From contig CACJNS010000001.1 in assembly GCA_902594855.1 (NCBI GenBank), positions 230,696-294,695 of the forward strand: 64,000 bases of DNA. The letters are read 5' to 3'. A model generated the notes under the pieces. The model searched no databases, had not been told where the DNA came from, and saw only the letters and a program-made list of their open reading frames with translations. The translations under genes and the position numbers were made by a program. How positions within the stretch are numbered: position 1 is the stretch's first letter; every line of letters starts with the position of its first letter. The stretch comes from an uncultured SAR86 cluster bacterium (lineage in GTDB: Bacteria > Pseudomonadota > Gammaproteobacteria > Magnimaribacterales > AG-339-G14). Below are positions 36,116 through 49,109 of the stretch, piece after piece.

Positions 36116-37864
36116 TTGTTAGAGAAATCTGATAAACAAACCATAAAGGATGCGCTTGCAGCTTCGGCTAAAGCTATTTCTGAAGATACAGAATTAAATG
36201 TAAATTTTGGAATAGAGAACCTTAGACAAAGTTCTTTGCCAGAACCGCTTCAACCAGTTAAAAACTTTAATGATCTCAGGGCAAAATCTGATCAATTGGC
36301 TCTCATAAATAAATATTCAAGTGATAATTTATTCACGCATAGAGATGCAAAAGTAAATGAAATCATAAAGAACCTAGACCTTACTAGAGTCGAACTGCTG
36401 GGGTCAAAAAAATTTCTAGGAGTTTCAAAAAACCTTGAATTTCTTTTTCAGAAAAATATTAATTCTTTGGATGCAAATGAAGACTCTTCTTCTGTAGCTA
36501 TCTCGCATTGGTTGAGATCTGAACTTCTCGGACAAGAATTAGGACGTCCTGATTCAAAAAAATTTGAAGATCTTTATGAGAAACTCATTTCTTTTCAGGA
36601 GAAATACTTAGGGCAATTAGAAGAGTCTTTAGAAAGTTCGTTGGACTTTTCAAAAGTCATCTTTTCTTTACTAAAAGATCTAGAAATTAGCGTGGATGAG
36701 CAACAGCCTGAAGAAGAGAATGATGAGAAAAATGAAGAAGAAAATGAAGATGAGTCCAGCGAAGAAGAAAATCAGGAAGAGGAAGAAGAAACTGACTCAG
36801 AGGATGGACAAAGTGACGAACAAGATACTTCTATAGAAGAAGAAGAAGAAATGGATATCGAAGAAGGTGAAGTAGATGCTGATGAAGATTCATGGATTGA
36901 AAATAGATCAAAATTAGAAGAACTTCTAAAAAAAGTTGGGGAACAAGAGTATAAAGTTTACACAAAAGATTTTGATGAAGAAGTTAAGGCAGAGGAATTA
37001 TGTGACTCAGAAGAATTAGCTAGATTAAGAGGAAGATTGGATCAATTAATGGAATCCAGTAAAAATGCTATAGCGAAATTAGCTAATAGACTGCAAAGAT
37101 TATTGTTAGCTCAACAGAATAGATCTTGGGAATTTGATAAGGAGGAAGGTCAGCTAGATCCCAGCAAACTTCACAAAATTATAGTAGATCCTCTCACTCC
37201 ATTGAGTTTCAAAATTGAAAAAGACTCAGAGTTTAAAGATACCCTAGTTTCTATTTTGGTAGATAGCTCTGGATCTATGAGAGGAAGATCAATGACTACT
37301 GCTGCGATATGCGCAGATATCATTGGCAGCACTCTTGATCGATGCAACATAAAAACAGAGATTCTTGGATTTACAACTAAGCACTGGAAAGGTGGAGACT
37401 CCAGAAAGTTATGGTTAGAGCAAGGTAAAATCCCTAATCCAGGGCGCTTAAATGACTTGAGACACATAATCTTCAAACCTGCAGATCAAGCTTGGAGACG
37501 GGGACGAAAAAATTTAGGACTGATGCTCAGGGAGGGGCTTTTAAAAGAGAATGTAGATGGAGAAGCATTGATGTGGGCTCAAAACAGACTAAACAAAAGA
37601 CCTGAGCAAAGAAAAATATTGATGGTTATTTCAGATGGAGCCCCTGTTGATGACAGTACGCTTTCGACAAACTCTACTAATTATCTTGATACTCATCTAA
37701 GAGACGTTATAAAAAAAGTAGAAACCGCATCTGAGACGGAACTAATTGCAATAGGTATCGGACATGATGTTACAAGATACTATAAAAAAGCAGTCACCAT
37801 TCACAGGGCAGAAGAGTTAGGAGGGGCTATGCTTGATCAGTTAACTTCGCTGTTTGAAACCTGA
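36116..37864 (+). CDS. cobT: CobT-type VWA-domain protein
   Basis: Partner of CobS in CobNST. The N-terminal helical region (about 1-195) is followed by a very acidic Glu/Asp segment (about 196-261) and a C-terminal von Willebrand A domain (about 375-582) with the metal-ion-dependent adhesion motif [20 protein letters not shown] and the terminal DQLTSLFE are CobT signatures. Start is a TTG at 36116, 3 nt after cobS; no nearby ATG precedes the conserved part. The acidic linker could bind divalent cations. The neighbouring di-iron protein gene follows after 57 nt with its own promoter. Confidence 0.87.
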   Translation: MLEKSDKQTIKDALAASAKAISEDTELNVNFGIENLRQSSLPEPLQPVKNFNDLRAKSDQLALINKYSSDNLFTHRDAKVNEIIKNLDLTRVELLGSKKFLGVSKNLEFLFQKNINSLDANEDSSSVAISHWLRSELLGQELGRPDSKKFEDLYEKLISFQEKYLGQLEESLESSLDFSKVIFSLLKDLEISVDEQQPEEENDEKNEEENEDESSEEENQEEEEETDSEDGQSDEQDTSIEEEEEMDIEEGEVDADEDSWIENRSKLEELLKKVGEQEYKVYTKDFDEEVKAEELCDSEELARLRGRLDQLMESSKNAIAKLANRLQRLLLAQQNRSWEFDKEEGQLDPSKLHKIIVDPLTPLSFKIEKDSEFKDTLVSILVDSSGSMRGRSMTTAAICADIIGSTLDRCNIKTEILGFTTKHWKGGDSRKLWLEQGKIPNPGRLNDLRHIIFKPADQAWRRGRKNLGLMLREGLLKENVDGEALMWAQNRLNKRPEQRKILMVISDGAPVDDSTLSTNSTNYLDTHLRDVIKKVETASETELIAIGIGHDVTRYYKKAVTIHRAEELGGAMLDQLTSLFET

Positions 37865-37869
37865 TTTAA

Positions 37870-37898
37870 TTGACCCTCGGCATTCAAAATGCTTTAAT
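37870..37898 (+). promoter_or_regulatory. Putative strong promoter of the ferritin-like gene
   Basis: TTGACC (37870-37875), 17-nt spacer, TTTAAT (37893-37898): one of the best sigma70-like matches in the window. The predicted start near 37905 gives a leader of about 17 nt with an AAGG ribosome site before the ATG at 37922. It suggests expression independent of, and perhaps higher than, cobST. Confidence 0.55.
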
Positions 37899-37921
37899 AA
37901 ATTTTTAAAAAAGGTACACAT

Positions 37922-39073
37922 ATGGAAATTGTTAAAAGAAACGGACCACCTGAAGATTTAATATATTTTGATGACGAATTGCCTCTAGAAGAGAAGCATG
38001 TTCAAGATGTTATTGAAATCTTTAATACCCCTCTAACCGGGGCATATAACTGGGATTACACAGTAGCAGAAAATAGAATTAAAAGACTTTATGAATTAGG
38101 TAAAGAACTAAATTGGAACGGTTCTATTGATTTAGATTGGAGTTACAATCATCCTAAAGATAAGCCTTTAGTTGGTGGAGAATTGTTCGAGCCACCTCAT
38201 GAACAATTAGATGCTTGGAAAAATCTATCTGATGAAGAAAAAATAGAATTCGACAGACACGAAACAGCTGAACTCCTATGTCAGTTTTTACATGGCGAAC
38301 AGGGTGCGTTATTAGTTGCCTCACAAATTGCAAGCTGTGCACCAACATACAATGCAAAACTTTATGCTGCTTCACAAACTTTTGATGAAGCAAGACACGT
38401 TGAGGTTTTCAACAGATATCTTCAGGAAAAAATAGGTTTTCATTATCCTGTTAATGCAAACTTAAAAGCTTTGCTTGATAAAATTTTAACTGACGAAAGA
38501 TGGGACCTTAAGTTTATTGGTATGCAAGTAATTATAGAAGGTCTTGCTTTAGCTGCTTTTACAAACTTAAAACTAGATACTAATTGCGTACTTCTCAAAC
38601 AACTACTTCATTATGTAATCAGAGATGAAGCCAGACATGTCACCTTCGGGATTAATTATCTTGAAGAATATATAAAAACTTTAAGTCCAGAGGAAGTAGA
38701 AGACAGAGCACAGTTCGCCTATGAAGCATGTGTCATTTCAAGAGATAGAATTATTAACACCACTGCTATGCAGAAATTTTTGAAAATGTCTCCTGAGGAA
38801 GCTAGGCAATTTACTTTAGAATCAGGAGCCATGGAAACTTTTAGAAATTTCTTATTCTCAAGAGTCATGCCTAATCTATCAAAAATTGGTCTTTTGACAG
38901 ATTCCATCAGACCGAAATATGAAGAATTAGGTTTACTTGAATATGAAAATGCTCCTAGTGATTTTGAAATTGATTGGGCTGAGATAACAAAACCTCTCGA
39001 AAGCTCAGAGCAAATCGTCAAAGAATCAAACGAGCAAGCCAAGGCTGTAGCAGAAATGCTAAACCAAGCTTAA
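37922..39073 (+). CDS. Ferritin-like di-iron carboxylate protein (R2-like/oxygenase), function unknown
   Basis: A four-helix di-iron site is complete: Glu126 (HGEQG), Glu156 and His159 (DEARHVEVF), Glu206 (IIEGLAL), Glu236 and His239 (RDEARHVTFG). This E, ExxH, E, ExxH arrangement occurs in ribonucleotide reductase R2, R2-like ligand-binding oxidases and AurF-type N-oxygenases. The protein is 383 residues with no signal peptide and no obvious R2 C-terminal peptide or nearby R1 gene, so an oxygenase or oxidase is more likely than a reductase subunit. It follows cobS-cobT but has its own promoter. The substrate is unknown to me. Confidence 0.75.
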   Translation: MEIVKRNGPPEDLIYFDDELPLEEKHVQDVIEIFNTPLTGAYNWDYTVAENRIKRLYELGKELNWNGSIDLDWSYNHPKDKPLVGGELFEPPHEQLDAWKNLSDEEKIEFDRHETAELLCQFLHGEQGALLVASQIASCAPTYNAKLYAASQTFDEARHVEVFNRYLQEKIGFHYPVNANLKALLDKILTDERWDLKFIGMQVIIEGLALAAFTNLKLDTNCVLLKQLLHYVIRDEARHVTFGINYLEEYIKTLSPEEVEDRAQFAYEACVISRDRIINTTAMQKFLKMSPEEARQFTLESGAMETFRNFLFSRVMPNLSKIGLLTDSIRPKYEELGLLEYENAPSDFEIDWAEITKPLESSEQIVKESNEQAKAVAEMLNQA

Positions 39074-39076
39074 GTT

Positions 39077-41482
39077 TTATTTAATTTTTAATCTTAAATA
39101 GAAAGTCAGGTTAGCCTGACTTTCTGCTTTTATGTTATTGAGATTCTCAACGAGAAATAATTTAAGTCCGAATTCGGAAAAATCATTGATTGGTGATGAA
39201 TAATTCGCAGAAAGAACTCTTTCTCTATGGGCAGGCGCCAGGTTAACTTTCACTGTATCCACAGTGGAATTACCAAGATAGTTTCTTCCAGATATATATT
39301 GAAGGTCAGCTGTACCTTTTTCTACAGTTAAAGGAATTAAATAGTCCAATCTAAAACGATCTTTCTTATTGAAAATATCTTTACCAAGAATGCTTAGGTT
39401 TGTTGATGTAAGAAATGATGAATCCGATCTAATATTGATAAAAGAGAAATTTTCATAAGGTTCAGCTCTCATGCCTGTCAATGATATAAAGGCTGAGAAA
39501 TTCTCATTAATAAAAAAATCTGAATCGACGGTTATTATTGAAGAATAAGAATTTTTTGAAGAACTTTGTCCATTTAAAAACATCATCCCAAGATAAGAAG
39601 AATCTTCCTCAAGGCGTCCCAATTTGATGGAAGTTTTATTATTTTTTGAGAAGATATTTAACTGAGTTGAAAAATACTTCGAATAAGCCTTATCTTGATC
39701 AGTCCAAGGATTCCAACCCTGGAAACCTTTAGAAAAACTAAAACCATAACCAAATCTTTTATTTTTGAATGAATATTTGATACTTGGCCCATTGGATACA
39801 AAATTTTTAATCGGATCGTAAGAAGTACTTAGCGATGAATAATAATTCTTCTGATTTAAAGATAAATTAAAGGAATTATAGGGATCTAAAGAAAAAGCAT
39901 ATGAAAAACCACTTTTCTGAGTAGTTTGATTAGATAAAAAATCATAATTCTCTATTGTGGAAAATAACTGTAAATATTCATTTTCTGATTTAGGTAATTG
40001 CGAGTTTTGGAATCTAGGTAAATAACTATTTTCTGGATTATTATTTCTTATGAGTTGACTAGCATTAATTGAAAAAGGGGCTCCAAGCTCATCAAAATAA
40101 GTTAAGAATAGTTTGTCGTCTAAGTTATCGAGACTTCCAAATAATGGCGAACTCAAAAAAATATTGGCCTGAGAAAAAGTGGTTACTTGGTTTGTTATGG
40201 GAGAAATAAAATAAGTTTGTCCAATCGGTTCTATAGCTTTTTTTAAATCAAGAAGACCTTGGCCGTAAATATCAGAATTTGAGTAAACTCCTTCCTTATT
40301 TGCTGTTACATAAATACGTTGAAGTATTTCTTGCCCAGTCAACTGACCCCTAAATTTTTCTGTTAGCAAAGCTATTGCGCCGCTGACGAAAGGGGCTGCG
40401 AAAGAAGTTCCTGAACCTGTTCCATAGTTATCATTTTCAGGATATTCATTCGTAACATAAGCCCCGGTAATATTCTCGCCTGGAGCAGCAATACAAAAAT
40501 CTTTTGCTAGGCCACAACGATTAGAATGATCTGCAATCAGGCCTTCTTCGTTTACTGAAACAACTGCGACAGAGGTATCTTGGAGCTCTTCGATAAAATA
40601 GACCATTCCTGGAAAAATTTCAGGACTGGAGTTATCAACTTGTTGTTCTGAGTATCCTCCTGCATTACCTGCACTCCATACAAATATCGTTTTATTGATC
40701 TTATTCTGCTGCGCAATGGTTTCTATTACAGTAGGAAAAGATGCTCGAACTGCAGACTCTTCATAATCTGCAATGTTTCCTTGCATTCCATAACTATTAT
40801 TCACTGCCGTAACATATCTGGATGTAAAGTCTTTATAAAAAGAGGCATATGCCTGGTCAAGACTGCTGTAATCCTCTGCATTATCTTCAGTGACTTCTAC
40901 AGGTTCATAATTATCGTCAGGTTCTGCAAGAGGGATAGCAATAAAATGAATTTGGGCGTTATAAGCAACTCCTTGAATATCGTTAGGATTATTGCTTTCA
41001 TCTCTATCTCCTGCAGCTATTGATGCAACAAAAGTTCCATGAGTTTTATCATCTGATGTAGGCGCCCTATATCCTGAAAAATTTGAATAGTCTAAAATAC
41101 TATCAGTTGTAATTTTGTTCTGCGAATCAAGCTCTACGTGATTTGTTTCAATTCCACTATCCATTATTCCAATGGTTGTTCCGGCACCAGAAAGATTATT
41201 TGCATATGGTTCTGCAGCATTAATCATGGAAAGCCCGTATTGATTTATATACTCAACTGAACTGGTAAATTTAGTCATCAGTTCCACATAAGAAGCTGTA
41301 GAGTCTGAATTGCTCGAGTCTTGAGAAGATTGTGTTTGACTTGAATTTGATTGTGAGTTCTGAGGAGGAACGTCATTGCTTGGGGAGGAAGGCTGTGTTG
41401 AACTTCCCTTCCCTCCGCCGCCACAGTTAGCCAATGCAATTGCAAAAAAACAAATTGTAATAATTTGCTTAAAATTCTTCAT
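39077..41482 (-). CDS. Subtilisin-family (S8) lipoprotein autotransporter protease
   Basis: Starting at the ATG at 41482 gives a lipoprotein signal MKNFKQIITICFFAIALANC with lipobox LANC (Cys20) and a Gly/Ser/Gln-rich linker; a longer ORF start 60 nt upstream would bury the signal. The S8 triad appears as GIMDSGIETNH (Asp, about 107), THGTFVASIAAG (His, about 147) and GTSFAAPFVSGA (Ser, about 355). From about residue 530 the sequence turns into alternating polar/aromatic strands typical of an outer-membrane beta-barrel, ending FYLRLKIK. This layout resembles lipidated autotransporter proteases such as Neisseria NalP. It is divergent from coaW with a 25-nt gap and convergent with the ferritin-like gene. 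Confidence 0.85.
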   Translation of the reverse strand: MKNFKQIITICFFAIALANCGGGGKGSSTQPSSPSNDVPPQNSQSNSSQTQSSQDSSNSDSTASYVELMTKFTSSVEYINQYGLSMINAAEPYANNLSGAGTTIGIMDSGIETNHVELDSQNKITTDSILDYSNFSGYRAPTSDDKTHGTFVASIAAGDRDESNNPNDIQGVAYNAQIHFIAIPLAEPDDNYEPVEVTEDNAEDYSSLDQAYASFYKDFTSRYVTAVNNSYGMQGNIADYEESAVRASFPTVIETIAQQNKINKTIFVWSAGNAGGYSEQQVDNSSPEIFPGMVYFIEELQDTSVAVVSVNEEGLIADHSNRCGLAKDFCIAAPGENITGAYVTNEYPENDNYGTGSGTSFAAPFVSGAIALLTEKFRGQLTGQEILQRIYVTANKEGVYSNSDIYGQGLLDLKKAIEPIGQTYFISPITNQVTTFSQANIFLSSPLFGSLDNLDDKLFLTYFDELGAPFSINASQLIRNNNPENSYLPRFQNSQLPKSENEYLQLFSTIENYDFLSNQTTQKSGFSYAFSLDPYNSFNLSLNQKNYYSSLSTSYDPIKNFVSNGPSIKYSFKNKRFGYGFSFSKGFQGWNPWTDQDKAYSKYFSTQLNIFSKNNKTSIKLGRLEEDSSYLGMMFLNGQSSSKNSYSSIITVDSDFFINENFSAFISLTGMRAEPYENFSFINIRSDSSFLTSTNLSILGKDIFNKKDRFRLDYLIPLTVEKGTADLQYISGRNYLGNSTVDTVKVNLAPAHRERVLSANYSSPINDFSEFGLKLFLVENLNNIKAESQANLTFYLRLKIK
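39100..39125 (+). terminator. Hairpin terminator for the ferritin-like gene, inside subtilase 3' coding end
   Basis: Perfect 11-bp stem AGAAAGTCAGG / CCTGACTTTCT with a TTAG loop, followed by GCTTTTAT on the plus strand. It lies 27-52 nt after the ferritin-like stop codon and codes on the other strand for the last residues of the autotransporter barrel. The U-tract is short, so efficiency is uncertain. Confidence 0.6.
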
Positions 41483-41507
41483 GTATGATGTAAACAAAAA
41501 AAGTTCA

Positions 41508-42305
41508 ATGAAAGTAGGAATTGATTTTGGTATAAGTTTCACAGATTTATCTATTCTAGATGAATCTAAAGCAAAGTTTATATCTTTCGATTCTAAAAGG
41601 TTATCAGTTTCTAATATTTCAAAACAAATTCATAAATTAGTTAATTTTGATGATGTCGAATTCATAGGTGTGACAGGGGGAAAGCACTATGATTTACCTT
41701 CAAAAATTGGTGGAATCGAGCTATCGCATGCAAATGAAATAGATGCCATCAGTAAAGGTACAAATTATTTGGCTAAAAATGATAAGAAAAAGTTAATTAT
41801 CAGCTCTGGATCTGGTACGGCATTCGTCTTAAGCGACGGAAATATGATATCTCATGCAGGGGGAACAGGCGTTGGAGGAGGAACTATAGTTGGTTTGTGT
41901 AATCTAATTAATGATGAAAATAATCCAGACGTAATCAATAAACTTGCAAATCGAGGTAAGGTAGAAAAGGTAGATTTATTACTTAATGAAGTTGTATCAG
42001 GTCCAATAGGCGAATTACCCAAAGATGCAACCGCAGTAAATTTTGGAAAAGTAAGATATAAAAACAAATCAACTAAAGCAGATAAAACAGCTGCAATAAT
42101 GAATTTAGTCGGACAAACTGTTGCCAGGATGGCTTCTGCGACAGCAGTAGCATTCAACTGCGAGAATGTTTACGTAGTTGGGAGAACGCCTCAATATGAT
42201 CTATACAAGAGCGTTCTAAAAAGGTGGATTTCTTTTGCTGGATTAACGGCTGATTTCCCAAATAATGGAGAGTTTGCAAGCTCTTTAGGGACTCTTATTG
42301 ATTAA
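41508..42305 (+). CDS. coaW: Type II pantothenate kinase
   Basis: CoaW phosphorylates pantothenate, the first step to CoA. The protein starts KVGIDFGISFTDLSI (phosphate-1 motif of the ASKHA fold), with VTGGKHYDLP, the catalytic-region ANEIDAI, ISSGSGTAFVL and GGTGVGGGTIVGL, all as in type II kinases of staphylococci and eukaryotes. The ATG at 41508 is chosen over an upstream in-frame start that would run through the divergent subtilase gene. Its end overlaps the convergent M28 gene by 21 nt. Type II enzymes are typically insensitive to CoA feedback, at least in Staphylococcus. Confidence 0.88.
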   Translation: MKVGIDFGISFTDLSILDESKAKFISFDSKRLSVSNISKQIHKLVNFDDVEFIGVTGGKHYDLPSKIGGIELSHANEIDAISKGTNYLAKNDKKKLIISSGSGTAFVLSDGNMISHAGGTGVGGGTIVGLCNLINDENNPDVINKLANRGKVEKVDLLLNEVVSGPIGELPKDATAVNFGKVRYKNKSTKADKTAAIMNLVGQTVARMASATAVAFNCENVYVVGRTPQYDLYKSVLKRWISFAGLTADFPNNGEFASSLGTLID

Positions 42306-43913
42306 AGAATTATCTCTTATGGATCTAAATTCGTTGTTTTCGTACCAATTAGGGAATTCTCTAGAATTTGCTAAATCCTTTGTCATTGAATAGAAGATAT
42401 CTATATCTTCAGCTATTCCATCATAATTCCAATTTTCGTATACTTCATCTGCTACCTGATGATAGAGATTGCTAGTATATTCTGCTGCATACTTCATGCC
42501 TTTTTCCAAACCACCATCAACAAGGTCGTATCCCGGATCTGCATACAAAACAGGGATTCCTTTTTTTGCAAAACTTATGTGATCCGATCGATAGAAAAAT
42601 CCTTTTTCAGGGAATAAGTCTGGCGTAATGACTTTTGAATATTTATTTAGATGTTTTTTGAGAACATCTTCTAATTCAGAGGCTCCATAACCAATAACTA
42701 ACATATCTTTTGTTTTACCAATTGCGGGTATTCCATCAAAATTCATTCCTGCAACAATTTGAGAATAATCAAATGGAAAATTCTCTGCTAAATATGCTGA
42801 ACCTAATAATCCCGATTCTTCAGCAGTTAAACCAAGAAACATTACAGACCTTTCTGTATCTTCATTTTTTAATCTTTCAGCTACGCTCATAATCAAGGCA
42901 GTTCCGGTAGCATTATCAACGGCTCCATTATAGATTTGGTCTCCATCTAAGGAAGAATCCTTACCAAGATGATCCCAATGAGCCATCAACATTATGAATT
43001 CATCAGGATAAGTCTTCCCTTTTTTTATACCCACCACATTATGAGAATTTGCATATTTAATTTGATTGTTAATTTTTGCGCTGACCTGAAAGCCTTCCAA
43101 CTCGATAGCTTTAAAGTCTTTCTTCAAAGCAGCGCTTTTCATTTCTTCATAGGAAGATCCAATAAGAGAGAAAATTTTCTCTGAAGTCTCTTTGGTGATC
43201 CATCCTTCAATCTTTGCTCTATGGACATTCTTTGATTCTGAATATAAATCCAATTGAGGCCCTGTGTTGCTTGTCTCTACAACGTTCCATCCGTATGCAG
43301 CTGGAGCAGTTTCATGAATGATGAGCATCCCTGTGGCTCCTTTTTTTGCAACTTCTTCAAATTTATAGGTCCATCTACCGTAGTAGGTCATGGCTTTTCC
43401 TTTAAATATATTTTCATTTTCCAGCTCAAAACCTGGATCATTGATTAAAGCTACAACTACTTTTCCCTTTAAATCGACTCCTTCGTAGTCATTCCAATCG
43501 TATTCAGGAGCATCAACGCCGTAGCCTATAAAAACCATTTTTTGATTTTTTAGTTCAACTTCATTGACTTGCCTTTTTGTCCAAAAAACATAATCAGCTC
43601 CAAAGTCTATATCTAACTTCTTATCGTTATGAGAAATAGAAAAAGTAGATGAAATTTTAAGTGTAATTTCAGTTAATTTGACATCGCTAAGATAACTGCC
43701 GTTCAAACCTTCAAGACCAAATTCTGAAAACTTTTCCGATATAAAGTTCTTAGTTTTAATTCCTCCGGGTGTGCCAGGAGCTCTGCCCTCAAAATCATCT
43801 GAAGATAATGTTTCTACATACTCGATAAAGTTATCCATATATTCTGAAGAAACAGATGGAGTTTGAGTACAAGAAAATAAGAAAAGGAAAATAAGTAATG
43901 TAAAGATTCTCAT
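42285..43913 (-). CDS. M28-family zinc aminopeptidase, lipoprotein
   Basis: A short signal peptide ends in a lipobox (IFLFLFSC), predicting an envelope lipoprotein. A protease-associated (PA) domain insert lies at about 110-270 (VVALINDPGF, GATGMLIIHE). The M28 zinc site shows AHWDHLGKD (His), GAVDNATGTA (bridging Asp), TAEESGLLGS (Glu) and RSDHISFAKKGIPVLY (His). It probably releases amino acids from peptides for uptake. The start is 20 nt after the 5S rRNA end on the same strand, with no visible Shine-Dalgarno and no room for a separate promoter outside 5S, so rrn read-through may contribute to its expression. Confidence 0.87.
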   Translation of the reverse strand: MRIFTLLIFLFLFSCTQTPSVSSEYMDNFIEYVETLSSDDFEGRAPGTPGGIKTKNFISEKFSEFGLEGLNGSYLSDVKLTEITLKISSTFSISHNDKKLDIDFGADYVFWTKRQVNEVELKNQKMVFIGYGVDAPEYDWNDYEGVDLKGKVVVALINDPGFELENENIFKGKAMTYYGRWTYKFEEVAKKGATGMLIIHETAPAAYGWNVVETSNTGPQLDLYSESKNVHRAKIEGWITKETSEKIFSLIGSSYEEMKSAALKKDFKAIELEGFQVSAKINNQIKYANSHNVVGIKKGKTYPDEFIMLMAHWDHLGKDSSLDGDQIYNGAVDNATGTALIMSVAERLKNEDTERSVMFLGLTAEESGLLGSAYLAENFPFDYSQIVAGMNFDGIPAIGKTKDMLVIGYGASELEDVLKKHLNKYSKVITPDLFPEKGFFYRSDHISFAKKGIPVLYADPGYDLVDGGLEKGMKYAAEYTSNLYHQVADEVYENWNYDGIAEDIDIFYSMTKDLANSREFPNWYENNEFRSIRDNSLINKSP

Positions 43914-43933
43914 ATTGAGAATATAAACGAAAA

Positions 43934-44049
43934 GCTCGACGATGTCCTACTCTCGCGTAACAAAAGCTACACTACCATCGGCGCTAAGTGGTTTCACTTC
44001 TGAGTTCGGAATGGAATCAGGTGGGACACACTTGCTATTGTCATCGAGC
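43934..44049 (-). rRNA. rrf: 5S ribosomal RNA
   Basis: The conserved 5S core is read on the minus strand (plus-strand segments actaccatcggcgct and tctgagttcgg). The terminal stem GCTCGA (43934-43939) pairs with TCGAGC (44044-44049), giving about 116 nt. It lies about 73 nt after 23S. Confidence 0.95.
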
Positions 44050-44122
44050 AAAATTCGTTATTCGCATTGAATTCCAAATATTCTGGCTTAGTTTAGAAAA
44101 ATTTCTAAATAACTAAAAATAT

Positions 44123-47029
<2,907 letters not shown>

Positions 47030-47329
47030 ATATATTTTTAATTACTTAAAAATTATGAAAGTTTTCTGATTACTAAGCGCCAGAATTTGCCATTAGCATT
47101 CTGAGATAAATCTCAGAATATTACTTGGTGAATTATCAAAAAATTTTGATAAAACAATCAACAATTGATAACAAAAATTGTTGATCATGAATGAATAAAA
47201 TTCATTCATATTTTGGAATTACAATACTTTTAAAGAACTCTTAAGATCTAAATAGTGTCAATTTAGCGATCTGTAGAAAATTCAAGTAATTCGAACGGAC
47301 ACTCACAATATTAAGTCGTGTATATATTT
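47030..47329 (-). other. 16S-23S internal transcribed spacer without tRNA
   Basis: This ~300-nt spacer contains no tRNA cloverleaf that I can find on either strand. It holds a boxA-like GTTCTTTA on the minus strand (47231-47238), and ACACTC (47299-47304), which could pair with GAGTGT in the 16S leader (48896-48901) as part of a 16S processing stem. Four hairpins in the middle are listed separately. Confidence 0.85.
47098..47209 (-). repeat. Four consecutive perfect hairpins in the rRNA spacer
   Basis: Stem 1: 47098-47106 with 47111-47119 (9 bp, 4-nt loop). Stem 2: 47133-47141 with 47144-47152 (9 bp; probably 8 bp with a 4-nt loop). Stem 3: 47157-47166 with 47176-47185 (10 bp). Stem 4: 47187-47196 with 47200-47209 (10 bp, 3-nt loop). 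All are perfect, mostly A+T, and packed within 112 nt. Possible RNase III sites or spacers. Confidence 0.8.
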
Positions 47330-48860
<1,531 letters not shown>

Positions 48861-49069
48861 AAAAATGGACGCTCAATAAAATGAACATCAATTACGAGTG
48901 TGAGTTGTCGTGTAACAACTCATCAAATGAAGTTTTAAAAAACTTCTAAAAAAATTGCACGAACCTTAATATTAAAGGCAAGTGCCCGCACGAATTACTT
49001 GAATAAACTGTAAAAAAACACCCCTGCAAATGCGCAAAAAAAAAAGGATTTTTGGCGTTCGGGACGGTC
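48861..49069 (-). other. rRNA operon leader
   Basis: About 210 nt between promoter and 16S. It contains hairpins GAGTTGT/ACAACTC (48902-48921) and GAAGTTTT/AAAACTTC (48929-48946), plus two copies of gcacgaa. No open reading frame or tRNA seen. Antitermination sites are likely but not clear. Confidence 0.7.
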
Positions 49070-49096
49070 AGTATACATTTGTTTAAAAAAAAACAA
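49070..49096 (-). promoter_or_regulatory. Putative rRNA operon promoter
   Basis: Minus strand: TTGTTT (49091-49096), about 15-nt spacer, TATACT (49070-49075), followed by the G+C-rich discriminator GACCGTCCCG. A GC-rich discriminator is typical of promoters under ppGpp/DksA control. It begins just past the tyrS stop codon. Confidence 0.6.
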
Positions 49097-49109
49097 AGTA
49101 CTATTTTTT

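Noticed and set aside
37877-37891. Small GCATT/AATGC hairpin after cobT as terminator
   Set aside because: A 5-bp stem that overlaps the better-supported promoter of the ferritin-like gene.
47030-47329. tRNA-Ile/Ala or tRNA-Glu in the rRNA spacer
   Set aside because: No TTC-loop, anticodon stem or acceptor stem pattern found on either strand.
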